Part shown: piece by piece, positions 61,141 to 64,000 of the stretch | How the letters are laid out: every line of letters starts with the position of its first letter | Position numbering within the stretch: position 1 is the first letter of the stretch | Origin: Bradyrhizobium diazoefficiens | Lineage (GTDB): Bacteria; Pseudomonadota; Alphaproteobacteria; Rhizobiales; Xanthobacteraceae | Assembly (NCBI RefSeq): GCF_018129965.1 | Contig: NZ_JAFCKW010000025.1 | Location: 1 to 64,000, forward strand | Length of the DNA stretch: 64,000 nucleotides | Reading direction: 5' to 3' | Position numbers and translations under genes: made by a program | Notes under the pieces: model-generated | Told to the model about the DNA's origin: nothing | Seen by the model: only the letters and a program-made list of their open reading frames with translations | The model's database searches: none

Positions 61141-61518
61141 ATGAGGATGATTCTGGCGGTTGCCGCGGTGCTCTATTCAGCCTCCGCGTTTGCACAGACC
61201 GACAAGCCGCCGATGGTCGGGGACAAGCCGTTGGTGCAGGTCAAGCCCAAGGGGACCAAAGAGGCGGCAGCGAAGCCGGCCGCGGCCCCGAAGGGCAAGC
61301 CGCAATCGATCGCCGCGCGGCTTCAGGCCTGCCTCGAACTCGACGACGGCACCAAGGACCGGCTTAACTGCTACGACGCGATCATCCCGCCGACACCAAA
61401 GCCGAAGCCGGCGAAGGCCAAGGGTTACGCCGATTGCCGCTTCTTCAAGGAAGAGGATGAGCGGCTGGCCTGCTTCAATGGCTTTGCCGAGAGCATTCCG
61501 AAGCTGCCCAAGACCTGA
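61141..61518 (+). CDS. small exported protein with Lys/Pro-rich segments and paired cysteines
   Basis: 125 residues. A signal peptide (about 1-19, cleaved at SAFAQT) is followed by Lys/Pro/Ala-rich linkers and a compact segment ARLQACLELDDGTKDRLNCYDAI, later GYADCRFFKEEDERLACFNGF: four cysteines in two C-x(10-12)-C units with the pattern RLxCY/F-D, seen in exported bacterial proteins of unknown function. ATG at 61141 follows AAGGAAAG. The stop codon lies within a run of 17-bp tandem repeats. Confidence 0.75.
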   Translation: MRMILAVAAVLYSASAFAQTDKPPMVGDKPLVQVKPKGTKEAAAKPAAAPKGKPQSIAARLQACLELDDGTKDRLNCYDAIIPPTPKPKPAKAKGYADCRFFKEEDERLACFNGFAESIPKLPKT

Positions 61519-61567
61519 AGCTGCCCAAGACCTGAAGCACCCAAGACCTGAAGCTGCTCGAGACCGG
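61501..61567. repeat. 17-bp tandem repeat at the 3' end of the small exported protein gene
   Basis: AAGCTGCCCAAGACCTG occurs at 61501-61517 and 61518-61534, followed by a 16-bp variant (61535-61550) and a diverged copy (61551-61567). The stop codon TGA (61516-61518) is formed at the junction of the first two units. Confidence 0.85.
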
Positions 61568-61571
61568 AAGC

Positions 61572-61898
61572 TCAGTCGCTGATCCGGCTCAGTACGGCCC
61601 TGAAGGCAACGCCGGGCACTTGCAATGCGGTGCCTTCGAACTCAGCCGTGTCGCCATCCTCGCGGCCGGCGAGCGTCAGCGTGATCCTGTCGTTCCCGAA
61701 CAGCGCCTTGAAGGACGGATCGTCGTTGTAGCGCTGGGTTGATACCTTGACCTTGATGCTGTCGCCTTCGCCGGTGTAGGTGCCGATGAACGTGAAGGCG
61801 GAATTACCGCCGCGCATCTTGCCGTCGATCACGTAAATTACGCCGCAACCGGTTCCGTGAACCGTGTGGAAGTCGACCTTGTACAGTCCGTGGCGCAC
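61572..61898 (-). CDS. GrlR-like small protein
   Basis: 108 residues, GLYKVDFHTVHGTGCGVIYVIDGKMRGG opening, then FIGTYTGEGDSIKVKV and a C-terminal LQVPGVAFRAVLSR. This is the beta-barrel pattern of the GrlR family, named after the negative regulator of type III secretion in enteropathogens; homologues without any secretion cluster are common in soil bacteria, and no such cluster is visible here. Start GTG at 61898, with GGGGA upstream. Converges with the preceding gene. Confidence 0.7.
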   Translation of the reverse strand: MRHGLYKVDFHTVHGTGCGVIYVIDGKMRGGNSAFTFIGTYTGEGDSIKVKVSTQRYNDDPSFKALFGNDRITLTLAGREDGDTAEFEGTALQVPGVAFRAVLSRISD

Positions 61899-62027
61899 TG
61901 GTGGTCCCCGCAGTATTCGAAATGCGAACTGACCAGCAAATTATAGTCGTTGCCGGCGGAAGCAATCCGGTGGGTCCCTGGAATGCCGCCCATCAACATC
62001 GCATTCTGATCAAAACCTGGAAAAACC

Positions 62028-63314
62028 CTAGCGGCTCGATGTCGCAGCGACGCGCGTCAGCGCGAGCGCTGGTGTTGCCGACATCTTCACCAGCACGTCC
62101 TTGAGCGGATATTGCGTCCACGCGCGGTTGACGTAGTCCCGATGTGTGATGCCCTCGCCGGTCTCGACGAACACCACGCTGCCCGGACGCAACGGCTCAT
62201 CCATGTCTTCGGAGACGCTGATGCCCTTCTGACGAAGCATGCCCATCAACTCGCGGTCGCGCCTCGCGGTGTAGTGTGTGTAGGCGCTGACGAAGAAGCT
62301 GGAGCGGTGGCTCTCGATCCAGGACGCGAACTTGTCCATTTCGCCATAGACGGCGTCCAGCAGCACGACCCCGCGGACGCGGTCGCTGATGCCGCCGACT
62401 TCGAGGCTCCATGCGGTCGGCAGGAAGCCGCCGCTATAGCCGACGATCACGATCGGCATGTTGGCGAAGGCGCGTGCGCTGTTGGGATCGCCGGTGACGC
62501 GGGCGAGGTGTTCGGCCGACTCCGCCATGAAGCGCTTGAAGCCGCCGGGCTGCCAGAATTTTCCAGCGCTAGAATCCGCGGCATCGACCGCCATCTGCGG
62601 TGCCAGCAGGACCGCGTTTGCGCCGGAATCGGTGATCTGCCGCGGCACGAGCTGCCGGTCACGCACATCGCGCTCCAGCGTGGCGCCGTTGCCGTGGAAG
62701 AACACCACGATCACGCCCGGCTTGCGCACGTCGAAATGCTCGGGCACGTGCATCAGCACGCGGCTGTCATTGTAGGTCTCGTCCTGCCAGTAGACGCGGC
62801 CCGAATAGCTGCGATGGCCGCGGCGGTCGCCCTTGGCAATGTTGAGGAAGGGGGACTCGGAGGCGGGGTTGTTGCCAAAATAGGGAAAGGCCGAGGATTT
62901 CATGCTGACGAGCGTCGTGAGGTCTTCGCGTGGCGGACGCTGGTAGGGCACCTGCGGCGCGAGCGAGGCCACCTTGTAGGGCGCCTGTTCCGGCTGCTGC
63001 TGTACGGCGCGCTTCGGCGAGAAGTCCGACATCTGCCGTTGCAGGAAGCCCTCGCTCGCCGACGGGAAGCGCTCCCTGAACTGCGGGGCAGGGAAGCGAT
63101 CTTCGAACGTGTCGCTTGCAACTTGCTGTTTGGCGGCTTGAGGTCTGGTCTTGGCGACGACCTGAACGTTGGCCTGCGAGTTCGCCGCGAGCGCCGCCGG
63201 ATCGGGCGCCTTGCCGCATTGAACCAGCGTCAGGGAGAGAGGCACCAAGGCTGAGATCAGGCCGATCCGGAGCGCACGACCGCGCAGACCGGACGTCGTC
63301 CGATCGGCACGCAT
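62028..63314 (-). CDS. exported alpha/beta hydrolase (putative lipoprotein)
   Basis: 428 residues. The N-terminus has a membrane segment ending in LVQC (a possible lipobox), then a Gln/Pro-rich disordered region up to about 125. The hydrolase domain shows VVFFHGNGA (oxyanion hole), GYSGGF (nucleophile serine), VVLLDAVYG (acid) and GITHRDYV (histidine). It is probably an envelope-anchored esterase. ATG at 63314 is chosen; ATG at 63347 would lengthen the N-terminus by 11 residues. Confidence 0.78.
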   Translation of the reverse strand: MRADRTTSGLRGRALRIGLISALVPLSLTLVQCGKAPDPAALAANSQANVQVVAKTRPQAAKQQVASDTFEDRFPAPQFRERFPSASEGFLQRQMSDFSPKRAVQQQPEQAPYKVASLAPQVPYQRPPREDLTTLVSMKSSAFPYFGNNPASESPFLNIAKGDRRGHRSYSGRVYWQDETYNDSRVLMHVPEHFDVRKPGVIVVFFHGNGATLERDVRDRQLVPRQITDSGANAVLLAPQMAVDAADSSAGKFWQPGGFKRFMAESAEHLARVTGDPNSARAFANMPIVIVGYSGGFLPTAWSLEVGGISDRVRGVVLLDAVYGEMDKFASWIESHRSSFFVSAYTHYTARRDRELMGMLRQKGISVSEDMDEPLRPGSVVFVETGEGITHRDYVNRAWTQYPLKDVLVKMSATPALALTRVAATSSR

Positions 63315-63681
63315 GTCAGCTCTCACGTTAGGAACGGCCCCGACCATCCACCCATGACCCCCAAGTCACGTCCAAGTCACGTCCAGCGCCCGGCAATGTT
63401 TAGATTTCTTTTAGCCGACTGGCGTTTAGGCGACGTTAAGTATCCGGAAACTTTCCCACATCCGGAGAGACGAGGATGAGCACGTAATCATGTCGTGATT
63501 ATGGGGAAAGGAAACGGGATTCTGCGGTGTTTGCCGAGTTTATTGTCCAGGGGCCGCCATGGAAGGTGCTTGGTTACCGATTTCGGTCGCCTCATTTAAC
63601 CCTTGTTAACCCTGCTTGAATTGACTGGACCAAACTGCACGATGCTCCCACGAGGCGTAACGCCTAAGGTTGAGGACCCCG
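63315..63681. other. intergenic region upstream of the APC permease gene
   Basis: 367 bases between divergent genes, AT-richer than the coding DNA. A short dyad TAATCA/TGATTA lies at 63485-63501. No gene or RNA is recognised. Confidence 0.4.
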
Positions 63682-64000
63682 ATGACGGCATCAGATGCGG
63701 GAACCGCGCCCTGGACGGGGCGTGTAACCGGGAGCGGCCCCGGGGTCTCCGTTCTGGTTGCAACCGCCATCGTCGTCGCCGACATGATCGGGGTCGGCGT
63801 ATTCACCAGTCTCGGCTTCCAGGTGAAGGACATCCCGTCCGGCTTCTCCATCCTGTTGCTATGGACCGTTGGTGGGATCGTCGCACTGTGCGGTGTGTTC
63901 TCCTACAGCGAGTTAGGCGCGATGTTTCCGCGCTCGAGCGGGGAGTACAATTTCCTTGGCCGCGCCTACCATCCCGCCTTCGGCTTTCTCGCCGGCTGGG
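63682..64000 (+). CDS. APC-superfamily amino-acid permease (3' end outside window)
   Basis: The first 106 residues of an amino acid/polyamine/organocation permease. After a short polar N-terminus, two membrane segments are seen (VLVATAIVVADMIGVGVFTS; ILLLWTVGGIVALCGVFSYSE), and the signature ELGAMFPRSSGEYNFLGRAY, which is diagnostic for the family, is intact. GxG in the first segment is part of the substrate site. ATG at 63682 follows GAGGA at 63672-63676. Substrate not assignable from this part. Confidence 0.9.
   Translation, partial: MTASDAGTAPWTGRVTGSGPGVSVLVATAIVVADMIGVGVFTSLGFQVKDIPSGFSILLLWTVGGIVALCGVFSYSELGAMFPRSSGEYNFLGRAYHPAFGFLAGW

Noticed and set aside
1..64000. CRISPR array, prophage or secretion cluster
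   Set aside because: No regularly spaced repeats, no phage structural or integrase genes, and no secretion ATPase or secretin were found; GrlR-like and patatin genes alone are not evidence of a secretion system.

Overview
The window is high-GC alphaproteobacterial chromosome, most likely Bradyrhizobium or a close relative. Pointers are the GC-rich codon use, frequent TTG/GTG starts, families typical of Bradyrhizobiaceae (transglutaminase-like cysteine peptidase, DUF3126, zf-CHCC, tandem PilZ, CYTH-CHAD) and many short palindromic intergenic repeats of the kind that litter Bradyrhizobium genomes. No rRNA, CRISPR array, intact insertion sequence, nodulation or nitrogen-fixation gene is visible. 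Species assignment is inference.

Layout. 1-2.8 kb: two tandem paralogous periplasmic solute-binding proteins, the first cut by the window edge. 2.9-4.4 kb: a tightly overlapping ArsR regulator / AHSA1-type SRPBCC protein / glutathione S-transferase operon with an operator that runs into the first start codon. 4.6-9.3 kb: a glycosyltransferase-39-like membrane protein, a Bcr/CflA drug exporter, a TetR regulator with a clear operator, and an enoyl-CoA hydratase. 9.25-12.0 kb: a disturbed tRNA-Leu(UAA) locus. An 808-bp insert carrying a VbhA-like antitoxin and a broken fic toxin gene is bounded by 64-bp direct repeats that include the 3' end of the tRNA. Beyond the intact tRNA lies a TPR/arginine-methyltransferase-like gene, and beyond that a 22-nt copy of the tRNA 5' end. 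This is the main accessory spot of the window.

12-23.5 kb: mostly chromosomal genes: a lipoprotein, an FAD monooxygenase with a zf-CHCC protein, an alpha/beta hydrolase, a polytopic membrane protein, cysE, DUF3126, gamma-carbonic anhydrase, a 54-residue RMF/CrpP-like microprotein and small secreted Gly-rich proteins. 23.6-29.5 kb: a polyamine-type ABC transporter operon (ATPase, binding protein, two permeases) ending in an Asp/Glu/hydantoin-type racemase, divergent from a GntR/FCD regulator; together they look like one regulated uptake-and-conversion unit. 29.7-45 kb: CYTH-CHAD protein, cysteine peptidase, double-PilZ protein, MFS transporter, zinc alcohol dehydrogenase between two copies of a palindromic repeat, VOC protein, DbpA-like DEAD-box helicase, GNAT, transglutaminase, PAS protein, rhomboid protease, CBS protein and patatin. 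46-51.7 kb: two divergent LysR/oxidoreductase pairs, then about 1 kb of non-coding repeat sequence containing a strongly structured element. 51.7-64 kb: a PAS-GGDEF-EAL protein, serine hydrolase, nitroreductase, thrS, a ClpP-like exported protein, an MFS transporter with a palindrome over its start codon, a GrlR-like protein, an exported alpha/beta hydrolase and the start of an APC permease.

The most rewarding places are the tRNA-Leu island, the PRMT-like gene beside it, the structured repeat near 51.2 kb, the palindromic repeat pair around 35-36 kb that shows a compensatory base change, and the terminator-ended leader before the rhomboid gene. Start codons were moved downstream from the longest open frame wherever a ribosome binding site, signal peptide or family alignment favoured it.
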